From: Cotesia glomerata
Lineage: Eukaryota > Arthropoda > Insecta > Hymenoptera > Braconidae
DNA: 64,000 bases
Direction: 5' to 3'
NCBI RefSeq assembly: GCF_020080835.1
Contig: NC_058163.1
Location: forward strand, 4,809,318 to 4,873,317
Positions 47,211 to 58,088 of this stretch are shown here, piece by piece. A model generated the notes under the pieces. It worked only from the letters and a program-made list of their open reading frames with translations, was not told where the DNA came from and searched no databases. A program made the translations under genes and the position numbers. Within the stretch, counting starts at the first letter, position 1, and each line of letters starts with the position of its first letter.

Positions 47211-48475
47211 AATGGCCTTTCGTTTGTTTGAAAGGGGACACTTGAGGCTATTGAAAAAAAAATGTTTTGAAAATGCCAAATTTGTTAAATTTTGAATTTT
47301 TGAAAATCGTCAAAAATGCCAATCTATATTAAAATTTTGGCCCAATTTTTTTTTTGTATAATACCTTGTACTGATCTTAAAAGATCGTCAAATTTTTAGA
47401 ACTGTGATTTTTGTTTTACTTTACTTCAAGTTGTCGACGCCACTGTTCATCTTATTAACATGGAAATGATTTGAAATTTGAGATTGAGAAACATTAATAT
47501 GCAGAAATTTGTAAGTAAACAACTACTCAAAAGAACGAAAAAAAAATTGATATTCTCACCACATTATTTCTGATTGTTATTGTAAATTAACATCTGTTCG
47601 AGTTATTTGACGTTAAAAACTGTTATTGAAGTGAAAAAACGGACAAAATATGTCATGCGTTAAAAAAATAAGAAATTATATCATGTGTTAAGCCTGACTT
47701 TAAGATTACGTTCAAAAAATGGAAAAAAAAAAGTTGAAATTAATTTATTATTTAATATTTCCACGTCGTGCATTTAACTTTTTAATGCTCAAAATTACAA
47801 TACTATGTATCTGCATAACTTTACATCATTTAGAAGTTGCGAAAAACAGAAGAAAATTTTTTTTTTGAAATTGAAAAATTCATATTTAAAAAAAAAACAC
47901 AGTTCTAAAAATTTCAGGATCTTTTAAGGTCAGTACAAGGTATTATACAAAAAAAAAATTGAGCCACAATTTTAATATAGATCGTCATTTTTGACGATTT
48001 TCAAAAGTTCAAAATTTAAAAAATTTGGCATTTTTCAAAACATTTTTTTTCAATAGCCCCAAGTGTCCCCTTTCAAACAAACGAAAGGAAATTCCTGTAT
48101 CTATAATAGCGTTCGAGATATAACAAAAACAAAATTGAAAAACTGGAAAAATCGCGCAATTTTGAATTTGCATATCTTTTGAAAAAAATTTTTTTATTTT
48201 TATCCTTCGACAGAAGTTCGTTGTGTGATAAAAGAAAACTTCTGACCAAAATTTATCCAAATCGATAGAGGTCGATTCCAACTATTGGTCGATTTGACAT
48301 GAATTGGCCCAACTATATTTTACTATCAAGTCGCAACAACAGTAGTAATCCTGTTGCTACAACAGGATTTTTTCCTGTTGTTGCACCATGGCTGCCTCCT
48401 GTTGCAGCTGCAGGAAAATCCTGTTGCTGCAACATGACTGCCTCCTGTTGCAGCAACAATAAATTTTTTTCCGTG
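47211..48475. mobile_element. CACGG foldback element, copy 4, left end lost
   Basis: Inverted arms and the right terminus AATTTTTTTCCGTG (ending 48475) are present, including the palindromic CTGTTGCAGCTGCAGG words near 48400. The left terminus is missing. The minus ORF at 48009-48281 is the arm-encoded peptide seen in the other copies. Confidence 0.7.
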
Positions 48476-48900
48476 TGATCGAATGAGATTGTTATAGAAA
48501 ATTCCCGAATGAAACAGAAATTTCTAGAAAGATCTGGTAGGATCTAAAATCTACGTTTAAATTCTGATCGAATGAGAATGTTCTAGAAAATTCTAGAATG
48601 ATCGGGAAGTTCTAAAATCTACGTTTAGATTCTGATCGAATGAGTATGTTCTAGAAAATTCTAGAATGATTCAGAAATTTATAGAATGATTTAAGAAGTC
48701 CTAAAACTTACGTTCAGATTTTAATCTAATGAGAATGTCTTATAAATATCTAGAATGGTCTGGAAAATTCTGAAATCTACGTTTAGATTCTGATTGAATG
48801 AGAGTGATTTAAAAAAATTCTAGAATGTTCTAGAATAATTCCGAATAAATTAGAAAGCTACAAAATGTATGTCAATTTCTTATCGATCGAAAATATGTCG
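48476..48900. promoter_or_regulatory. TTCTAGAA minisatellite with heat-shock-element arrays upstream of gene C
   Basis: TTCTAGAAAATTCTAGAA at 48581-48598 and 48649-48666, four alternating pentamers each, about 410-490 bp before the first recognised exon of gene C. Confidence 0.5.
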
Positions 48901-49072
48901 GATTGTTCTAGAAATTTTTAAAACATCTTAAAAAAATGAAATATTATCAAATAACTGTTCTATTAAAAATAATCCAGCGAAGCGGACGTCACGGCTAGTA
49001 TTTTATAAAATAATTATATTTGAAACCAAATAAATTTTTTACAAATTCTAATAAATAAAATTATTTATATAG

Positions 49073-51851
49073 GGGGTTCACTTTGCTTGCCGTGATTTTT
49101 TTCACAGTAGCGACTGCTGAGAGTTCAAATAATAAAACAAATGATCCAACCAGAAACCATAATTCTTTAATAAAAAATATGGGATATGGTAAGTGTTTCT
49201 TTGAATATTTACTATTAAATTTTTTAAACATATGGGTAGTATTAAATCAAATATTCTGCCTAGGATTGTACATGCTGCAAAATATGAACCTGAGCGTCGA
49301 TCCTTGTGACAATTTTTACGAATTCGCTTGTGGTAATTTTAAAGATCTGAATTCTTCGGCTAAACGTAATAGATATTGTGATAAAGTAAATGAAATGTTT
49401 TCGAGGATGGAAAGTTTTATAACTGATCCTCGTCAATCGTTTAAATTTGAACCTTTTAAATTTATAAGTGATTTTTATTACTCTTGCGAAAATATTAACA
49501 ATTATCATCGTAAGTATTTAATTAATAATTAACATTTTAAAATGTTTTTTTAGTAATAATATGATGAAATTGCTTTCTTGGTTGAAGAATACATTTATGA
49601 AGATGATACAGAGTTCTTAATTGAAATAATATCAAGATTAGGCGGATGGCCAGTCCTTGAAGGAAATAAGTGGAATGAAACTGATTTTTATTGGGAAAAG
49701 TATATCGAAAAAGCGACAAGTATTGGTCTCACCAATAATGATTTTTATAAGTTACGTATAGATTGGATCGATGGAGTTGTAAAATTCACAGTAAGTAATA
49801 TTCATCTATTTTGTAATAAAATAACTATAAACAATTGGCGAGTTTCTTCAAGAATTATTCAATTTATTTATTGTACTATTCATTTTTGTTTGCTAACAGG
49901 TATATCCACATGTAACAGATTCTTCAAAAATTGATCTATCTGACGACAAATTATCAAATGCTTACTTTAAATTCATGTCTGATGTCGCAATATTCCTGGG
50001 GGCTGATAAAAACCAAACCAAAGAGCTTAAATTATCATTAGAATTCGGGCATGATATTTATAAATATTATCACAACAAAAGCAATTTTATAGATAATAAT
50101 AAACCGGTGGAGATGTCAGTGAAAGAAATGATAGAGAAATGGCCCAGTATAGACTGGATAAAATCTTTAAGTTCTGACACAAAGCCGTACTATTATTTTA
50201 CAAATGAAACAAATGTTCATATAGAATTTCCAAATTTTATCACTCACTTTGAGAAATTATTAAATAAAACGCCTAAAAGGGTTCAAGCCAATTTCTTGAT
50301 TTGGAATTTGATCCAGTTTGCGATTCCGTACATAAATTCTAAAACGCTTTGGGACTATAGTCAAACTTATGAAAGAATTATATATTTTTATCCAATTAAA
50401 ATTCGCCAATTTGATTGCATGAAACTTGTTAAACGTAATTTGAATACTCTTCTGCAGGCTTATTATATTCGAGAGTGTCCAGTTGATGAGCGTACTAAAA
50501 GTGAGGTTTATGCGATTTATTCGAATGTAAAGAATAAATTGATTGAAATTATAAATTCTTCACAATGGCTCGATAACAATTCTAAAATTGAAACTATCGA
50601 TAAAATAGCCTCTATTAAAACAGTTATTGGTTATCCAGATGAATTATTGAATAATGATGAATTAAAAAATTACTTTGAAGGTCTTGAGATTACTCGGGAT
50701 AATTTTTTAAAAAATTTTCTCAATGCGAATTTGTTTGATAAAAAAATAATAAGCGTTCGATCATTCAAACAAGTAAGTTCTGTTAAACCTGGTATTGATT
50801 TATTTACATTCATGTATGATGACTTCAACAACGCTAGATATGATCGACTCCATAATTTCATAGGTATGTATTTAAAATAATGTTATAATCTGATGCATTA
50901 TTGTACAATAAAACTTCAGAAAATTTATCATTTTTTAAGTAGTCTAGAAAAATATCTGACAATTTTTGAAATTTCTATAAAAAATCAATTATGGTAAAAA
51001 AATATTTTTTTATCAAAATTTTTTTCATAATAATTTTATTGTTATAAATTAGAAAATTTCTTAAATATTTGTTAATTGTTTTAATTTTTTTTTCCTCTGA
51101 AGAAATTTAATAAACAAATTTAAGATATTAGAGAAAGCATTCACTTTTGTTAAATGAAAAATAAATATTATTTTTAGATGTTTCAGTTGAATTACTTAGG
51201 AATAACTTTTTTGATGTTGATTTTTTCAATTACTTGAATTATGGAGTAATCGGTGAAATCATCGGTCATGAATTAAGTCATGCCGTAGATAGCGGAAGTA
51301 GATCTTTGGAAAAGACTGGGTTCAAATATAAATGGAGTAATTTAACGAATAATGAATATCAAAAGCAGGAGACTTGTATGATCAATCAATATCAAAACTA
51401 TTTTACCGTAAATAAAATTAAGGTATGATATACAATCAGTCAACAAGATACTTTAACTTTACAAAAATTCGATGCATTTTTATAGTGATGCTCATGTTAT
51501 AATTCATTTATTTTGCAGCTCAACGCTACAAATTACTTAGCTGAAAATATTGCCGATAATATTGGAATAAAAATAGCTTACTTGGCCTACCAAGATTGGG
51601 TCGCTCAAAACGGTCATGAGCCAAATTTACCCGGACTGTCGTATACACCCAATCAATTATTCTGGATATCATTCGCTAATAAATTCTGTCAATCAAAATC
51701 GATATTATCGAATTTAGACGACAGGGACTCTCATGCTCCTAATGATAAACGAGTGATTGGACGGCTTTCAAACAGCATAGAGTTTTCAAAAGATTTCAAC
51801 TGTCCCGTTGGATCGAACATGAATCCTTTAAACAAGTGTGCTTTTTTCTGA
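49073..51851 (+). CDS. Secreted M13 (neprilysin-like) metallopeptidase, gene C
   Basis: Exons 49073-49188, 49264-49509, 49588-49790, 49900-50863, 51178-51422, 51519-51851; same phases as genes A and B. The second exon is 3 bp shorter than in A and B, and the large fourth exon is 3 bp longer than in A. A signal-like segment is followed by SVDPCDNFYEFACG, then HELSH (51267-51281), the ENIAD glutamate (near 51543), HAPNDKRVIG and the terminal CPxGSxMNPxNKC. Every element needed for zinc peptidase activity is visible. It is convergent with the complete TRAIP gene, whose last exon begins about 400 bp downstream, so this is probably the founding copy. No transposon lies inside the gene. AATAAA is at 51869. 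The start codon is unresolved, as in A and B. Confidence 0.87.
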
Positions 51852-52257
51852 AAATATCTGTTGTGGTTAATAAAGATACTTGTAGATAATCTATATTAAT
51901 CTTGCTATTAATTTATTATAAAATTATTTACAACCTTACTATTAAATTCAAAAAATAAATATAACAATTATTAGAGCGTCGTTGATTTAAAAACTTAGAA
52001 TAATTGATTTGCTTTATAAATTTCATATTTGTTTTTATGAAATTTACTAAAAAATATTTCACGCTCAAATCATTTGTAATTATCAAAAATTCACTTTAGC
52101 GATTTAAAAACTTTCAAAAAATAAAACTCAAATGACTAAAATAAAAAACTTAATTGTGTTTAGTTGTAAATTAGTAATCAGTCAGTTTTTTTTTCTTTTT
52201 TCTTTACAAGTAACTAAATATATTTATAAAATTTTGATTCATTTAAATAAATACTGT

Positions 52258-52455
52258 CTACGTTAAATCAACAAAATTGTCGATTTTAAAATTAAGCAAA
52301 TCTTTCTGTGATGTCGAATTGCGCCCCGAAGCAGAGTTTGACCGTACAGATTTTTTCTTCATTCCAGTTCTATTGCTAGTAGGAAACTCTTCATACTTTT
52401 TATAGCCACCGAGTCCGTCAGAGATGTACGTATCATCCCGTGGTCTGGTTAGAGC
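52258..52455 (-). CDS. TRAIP: TRAIP-like E3 ligase, terminal exon
   Basis: Last exon of the gene whose other exons are at 58089-62100. The acceptor TTTGTAG just precedes 52455, phase 0, exactly matching the donor at 58089. It encodes 65 residues starting ALTRPRDDTYISDGLGGYKK and ending DLT-stop. The DGLGG-K motif is the conserved C-terminal signature I recall from vertebrate TRAIP, which supports joining it across a 5.6 kb intron. Diverged copies are at 15153-15346 and 43623-43820. Confidence 0.8.
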   Translation of the reverse strand, partial: ALTRPRDDTYISDGLGGYKKYEEFPTSNRTGMKKKSVRSNSASGRNSTSQKDLLNFKIDNFVDLT

Positions 52456-52920
52456 CTACAAATAAATGTTTATTGTTATATTAGGTATTAAATTTGGATT
52501 TTTAAAACTTTCCACTCGAATAATAAAAATTTAAAATAATAATAATAATATCAAGGTAAAATATCCAGTACTTGAACATTTATAAAAATGGGACCAGTAC
52601 TAGAATAGACTTTTCGAAATGTTGTAATACAAAATCCGTACATTTATTATGAGTAATATGCGCATGTTATAATTATTCAATGATACAGTAATTGATTTCT
52701 GTAAGTTTTTTCAATTATAAATCAAAACAATTATATTTGTGTTAACTTAAAAGTTGACGTCGAGAATAGCCAATAGATGCTATTTTTTTCATGAAAAAGG
52801 TACTAAACCGTCAACCGAACAATCGGTAAAAAAAAACGGTATTTTATCATTTTAAATAAAAAAAATCGTACCACTCAATGAAATAGTCTTTTCTAAATAA
52901 TACATATTTTTTGCAAAGAC

Positions 52921-53545
52921 AGGGTGGTGATTGGCCTGGAAAACCTGGAAATGTCAGGGAATTTGAAATTTCTGGAATAGTCTGTGAAAACCAGGGAGTT
53001 TTAACTTGGGTCAGGGAAATTTCTATTTTTTTTTTAAAAAATAAACTAAAATGCTGTAGAAATAATAAATTATTTCTATAGCATTCTAAAAATCATACTG
53101 TAGATAATGTATAATATTAATTGATGTTATTTAATTTCTTCATTTATATTTCTTCTTTTTTGCGATCAATAATAGTAAAAAAACTAAATGTATGGATAAT
53201 TAATAATAAAAAAGAAGTATAACTTCTCAATGATTAATGATAATAATAATATCAATTATTGTATTTTCGAAAGTTATAAACATTTAATCGAAAGAAACTG
53301 ATCTTTTTTGAATAGTTGAAAATCTGCAAAAAAGTATAACATAATTTATAGTTCCAAATTTTTACTCAATTCTGGATATTAGATATGAATTCTAGCATAC
53401 AAAAATTATTTTTAAAATAATTTGCAATTATAACAACTATTTGAATAACAATTATTTTTTTGTAGATTCTGGAATTTCATTTTTGGCCAGGGAAAAGTCA
53501 TGGAAAAGTCAAGGAATTTTGAAATTAGTGTTAAGTCGCCGCCAT
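52921..53545. mobile_element. Probable hAT-like non-autonomous element
   Basis: Left CAGGGTGGTGATTGG and, inverted, right CATGGCGGCGACTT are similar. The subterminal parts carry CCTGGAAAACCTGG and GGGAAAAGTCATGG words. AAAGAC flanks both sides approximately. No transposase. Confidence 0.5.
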
Positions 53546-53689
53546 GAAAGACATAAACTATAATTTATATATTAAATTTCAGCGTCTTACTATATCTCCA
53601 AATTTTCAAAGCGGTACCCAGAACTTGAACAAGCTGGGGCCGTATAATTTTAACAGCACTCTAATCTCTAATAGGTTTTTAGACTAGTG

Positions 53690-54290
53690 ATCAGCATTGT
53701 GATTTGTATTAATTACTGCAAATTAAATAAATTTTATAGCTAAAAATTAGTGTAGTTAAAAATTATTTAATGTTTGAATTGAGTTTTTTTTTATTTATAA
53801 TTGATAATTTGCTTTGTCATTCATCAAAAATGTAATTAAAAAATTAAATACAAATATTTCTCATTTTTAAATGAACATATTAAGTATTCATAGTATTATT
53901 TTTATTATTATTCAATAATATGTTATAATTCTTTTAATATTTCAATAAAACGTTCAAAATTTTTGGTGTTTCATTCCCATATATTTTTTTAGTTCAACTA
54001 CTGCTCCCGGAATATTCAACTACTGCGGCTTGTCAGAATTGATTGTTCAACTACTACTCCTTTGATAGTCTATCTTAAAAACGTTGTCAAAATATAAATA
54101 TTCAATTATCTTAGTTATTTTGCGCTTTAATCAACTCAAAATTGTTAATATTTTCATGAAAATCAATAATTTGAACTAATAATTACATCTTTATGTATTA
54201 AAAGTAGTGTCAAATACGTTTACTTTGAAACCTGTTAACTACTGGGTACTTTACCTTAATCTCTAACAAGTTTATAGATTAGTGATCATC
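53690..54290. repeat. ~450 bp intronic repeat, copy 1
   Basis: Shares with 56540-56970 and 57530-57985 the words AAATGAACATATTAA, GTTCAACTACTGC, GATAGTCTATCTTAAAAACG and ATCTTTATGTATTAAAAGTA. Diverged tandem-like copies, non-coding. Confidence 0.75.
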
Positions 54291-55074
54291 ATTGTAATTT
54301 GTAATGAGCAAGATCACGTCAACTGGACCCCCTATTTTCCACTTGATTATGAAAGTTAAGTTCATGTATCTTTTTTATGAGTACATACCAAAATAAAATG
54401 ATCCCCGAAACGATTTTTAAAAATTTCGATTTCAACAATAATTTTTTTTGCAATGAAAATTTTAGGTACTTTTAATTAAAAAATGGATTGTAAATCAACC
54501 GTTAAAGTTAAATTAATGGGACTTGAAGGATTTGTTTTTAAAATGTTTATATTTTAATAAAATATTAATAACTAAAAATTATTTGTTTATTATCACATTG
54601 TTAATTAACTTTTAAGTTAACAAATGAAAATTTCACTAACTTCTTGGTGAAAAAATGAAGTATTTTTTTATCGGTTACATGCGTTATTTATTAAAGTTTA
54701 AGATTTCAGAAAAAAATTTCACTGCTCGCGATTTGTTTAAACAATATAAATTAATTTATCACAGCGCGTCGAGCGCCAGGCGCTGTCAGAATACCGCGCC
54801 GTCGAACGTCAGACTATGTTACAGCTTCGATTAAATATAATTAAAAATAACAATTAAAAATATAATTATCAAACAAATTTTATTATTACTATGATCAGTA
54901 TTATGACTAATAAAATAAGTAAATTCTCTATTATTAAAGAGAAATAGAAAAAACGAACTAGTAATAAATATTAAATTTTGTAGACATTTGATAACTTTAT
55001 TTTATTTTTTTTTTTAAACCATGTTAATAAAAACTTTTTTATCTTCCGACACATTATTATATTATTAATCTTTA

Positions 55075-55525
55075 TATATATTTATATATATATTTTCTCT
55101 GTGCGTGTGTTTGTCACTGAACTTTTTCTAAACGGCTGGACCAATTTTAATGAAACTTTTTGTGTGTCTTTAGGTGGATTCGAAAATGGTTTAGATTCAC
55201 AATTCAGTCCACGGAAAAATGTTTATTTAATTAAATTTTTATTTATAAATTGTTCTTGATCTTGGAATGTTTTACATTGGATCTGACAGACAGTATCGAA
55301 TATTCATTTGAGAAAAAAAATTATTATCGAAATTCAAAAAAATTTTGTGTAATTGTGTTAAAATCAATCAGGTGCTAATTGAAATATTTTATTATAATAA
55401 CGTTTTAGTAATAATTTTCATCAAAACGGTCCAAACTGTAACAGCTCATTCAAATAAGCTTGAAATTTTTTAATTTAAGACGTGTGTACAGGAAAACGTC
55501 TGTCTGGTCCGCTAATAATAATATA
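55075..55525 (+). mobile_element. Probable Helitron of another family in the foldback loop
   Basis: Starts in TATATA with CTGTGCGTGTGTTTGTCACTG and CTAAACGGCTGGACCAATTT. It ends AAAACGTCTGTCTGGTCCG then CTAA before T, as a Helitron 3' end would. The first part recurs at 59290-59460. The exact 5' end is unclear because of the TA-rich flank. Confidence 0.5.
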
Positions 55526-55705
55526 GTAATATATTATTATATTATTAATAATAATATAATAATGTTGCGGAAGATAAAAAAGTTTTTATTAACAAAGTTT
55601 AAAAAAAAAAAAATAAAATAAAGTTAACAAATGTCTACATAATTTAATATTTATTACTATAGTTCGTTTTTTTTTATTTTTCTTTAATAATGGAGAATTT
55701 ACTAA

Positions 55706-55929
55706 CTTTTTTTTTTTTTTTATTTGTTTTAAAGTCGCATAAACTACTAAGGTCATGAGCGACTACGGTAGGGGGTAAACTTTTGAGATTGGAACTCGTT
55801 TTATTTTTTGGGCTGAGCAGAATAATACACTTAAATATTGAAAATATTCATTGGTGTACGCCGGATTCGAACCCGGTCCAATGCTTTGGTAAGCAAGGGC
55901 CGGATCCGATAGGGCTACTGCGCGCCTCT
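55706..55929 (-). mobile_element. tRNA-derived SINE, 224 bp
   Basis: On the minus strand it has a tRNA-like head with A-box-like TAGCCCTATCGG and B-box GGTTCGAATCC, a body, and a 3' A-run (plus-strand T-run 55707-55720). The flanking duplication TTTACTAA (55698-55705, 55930-55937) is perfect. The uninterrupted left arm of the foldback element shows the empty site. Complete and well supported. Confidence 0.85.
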
Positions 55930-56969
55930 TTTACTAATTTTATTAGTCATAATATTGATCATAATAATAATAAAATTTGTTTGATAGTTATATTTTTAAT
56001 TATAATTAATCGAAGCTGTAACATAGTCTGACGTTCGACGGTACGGTATTCTGACAGCGCCTGGCGCTCGGTGCGCTGTGATAAATTAATTTATATTGTT
56101 TAAACAAATCGCGAGCAGTGAAATTTTTTTCTGAAATCTTAAACTTTAATAAATAACGCATGTAACCGATAAAAAAATACTTCATTTTTTCACCAAGAAG
56201 TTAGTGAAATTTTCATTTGTTAACTTAAAAGTTAATTAACAATATGATAATAAACAAATAATTTTTAGTTATTAATATTTTATTAAAATATAAAAATTTT
56301 AAAAACAAATCCTTCAAGTCCCATTAATTTAACTTTAACGGTTGCTATACAATCCATTTTTTAATTAAAAGTACCTAAAATTTTCATTGCAAAAAAAATT
56401 ATTGTTAAAATCGAAATTTTTAAAAATCGTTTCGGGGATCATTTTATCTTGGTATGTACTTATAAAAAAGATACATGAACTTAACTTTCATAATCAAGTG
56501 GAAAATAGGGGGTCCAGTTGACGTGATCTTGCTCAATAATAAAACTAAAAAATTGAATACAAATATTCATCATTTTTAAATGAACATATTAAATATTCAT
56601 AGTATTATTTTTAATATTAATCAATAATATGTTATAATTCTTTTGATATTTCAATAAAACGTTGAAAAATTTTGGTGTGCCCATTGCCATATATTTTATT
56701 AGTTCAACTACTGCTATAAGTCAGAATTGATTGTTCAACTACTCCTTTGATAGTCTATCTTAAAAACGTTGTCAAAATATAAATATTCAATTATCTTTGT
56801 TATTTTGCGCTTCAATCAATTCAAAATTATTTATATATTCGTGAAAATCACTAATTTGAACTAATAATTACATCTTTATGTATTAAAAGTAGGGTTAAAT
56901 ACGTTTACTTCAAAACCTGTTCAATTACTGAGTACTTTACCTTAATCTCTAATAAGCGTATAGATTAGT

Positions 56970-57195
56970 GATTATTAGGTGACTGAATGGTAGTTACGGA
57001 CAATGTCTCGGATAGCTTAACTGGTAGAGCCTTTGGCGCGTTACCAAATGAACCGGGTTCGAGTCCCGGTCTGGGCTGTCCGAATTATTTTTTCGGTTAC
57101 CGAAAATTTCTACTGAGTAAGGTCCCCCCTCCCCCTTTATCCTTTATTTCCCCAGTTCCCAAATTTGTCTTGAATGACAAATTTAGCTATGAATT
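56970..57195 (+). mobile_element. Insertion with tRNA-like head (probable SINE)
   Basis: A stretch of about 225 bp absent from the matching place near 53690. It contains a tRNA-like segment at 57006-57077: D arm GCTT/GAGC, anticodon stem TTTGG/CCAAA, T arm CCGGG TTCGAGT CCCGG. Position 33 is G instead of U and the acceptor stem is imperfect, so a working tRNA is doubtful. No clear A-tail or target duplication. Confidence 0.55.
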
Positions 57196-57292
57196 ATGGC
57201 ATTGTGATTTGTAATAATTACTGCAAATTAAATAAGTTTTATAGCTAAACTTATTGAACGTTTTGAATTGAGTTTTTTTGATTTATAATTGA

Positions 57293-57528
57293 ATAGGGTA
57301 GAAGTACCATTTGTGGCCACTGTACCGTTTATGGCCATTTATTGTTCAAATAAACGATAGAAATGAATTTATTTTAATAAACCATTACAAACTCAATTTG
57401 TTTTAACATAAATTTTTTAAAATTCAACAAAAATATGATTATAAGATTATAATTTTTTATAAATTAATTCAAATGTTAACTGGCCAAAAACGGTGCTAAG
57501 GTGGCCAAAAACGGTACCTCTACCCTAT
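57293..57528. mobile_element. 236 bp MITE with TGGCCA arms
   Basis: Left ATAGGGTAGAAGTACC and right GGTACCTCTACCCTAT are inverted and continue into GTGGCCA/TGGCCAC words. It interrupts the intronic repeat; the matching sequence near 53796 is uninterrupted. Confidence 0.75.
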
Positions 57529-58088
57529 GTGCTTTGTCATTCATAAAAAATGTAATTAAAAAATTAGATACAAATATTCATCATTTTTAAATGAACATGT
57601 TAAATATTCATAGTATTATTTTCAATATTATTCAATAATATGTTATAATTCTTTTGACATTTCAATAAAACGTTGAAAATTTTTGGTGTGCTTATTGCCA
57701 TATATTTTATTAGTTCAACTACTGCTTTTGGAGTGTTCAACTACTGCGGCTAGTCAGAATTGATTGTTCAACCACTCCTTTCATAGTCTATCTTAAAAAC
57801 GTTGTCCAAATATAAATATTAAATTATCTTTGTTATTTTGCGCTCCAATCAATTTAAATTTGTTTATATTTTCATGAAAATCACTAATTTGAACTAATAA
57901 TTACATCTTTATGTATTAAAAGTAGGGTCAAACACGTTTACTTTTAAACCTGTTTAACTACTGGGTACTTGACTCTAATAATAATAATAATAACAATATT
58001 GCAAAAAGTTCCCAGGAGGACACTACAGAAATTTTTACAAAAAAATATTTGAAGTAATAAAAAAATTCAATAATTGATTCCTAATTAC

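Larger units (their letters stand above)
54306..56534. mobile_element. 2.2 kb foldback element with ~770 bp inverted arms
   Basis: Left end GAGCAAGATCACGTCAACTG (54306) and right end CAGTTGACGTGATCTTGCTC (to 56534), with AAT on both sides. Arms run about 54306-55070 and 55560-56534; the right arm carries a 224 bp SINE. Both arms include a GC-rich CAGCGCCTGGCGCTC-type patch. The loop (55075-55525) resembles a separate Helitron family. No transposase. Confidence 0.85.
52456..58088. other. Last TRAIP intron, filled with repeats
   Basis: 5.6 kb between the last two TRAIP exons. It contains a hAT-like element, three diverged copies of a ~450 bp repeat (53690-54290, 56540-56970, 57530-57985), a 2.2 kb foldback element, two tRNA-like inserts and a MITE. 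No protein-coding gene is seen. The left end of the segment duplicated around genes A and B breaks near 52530. Confidence 0.7.
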
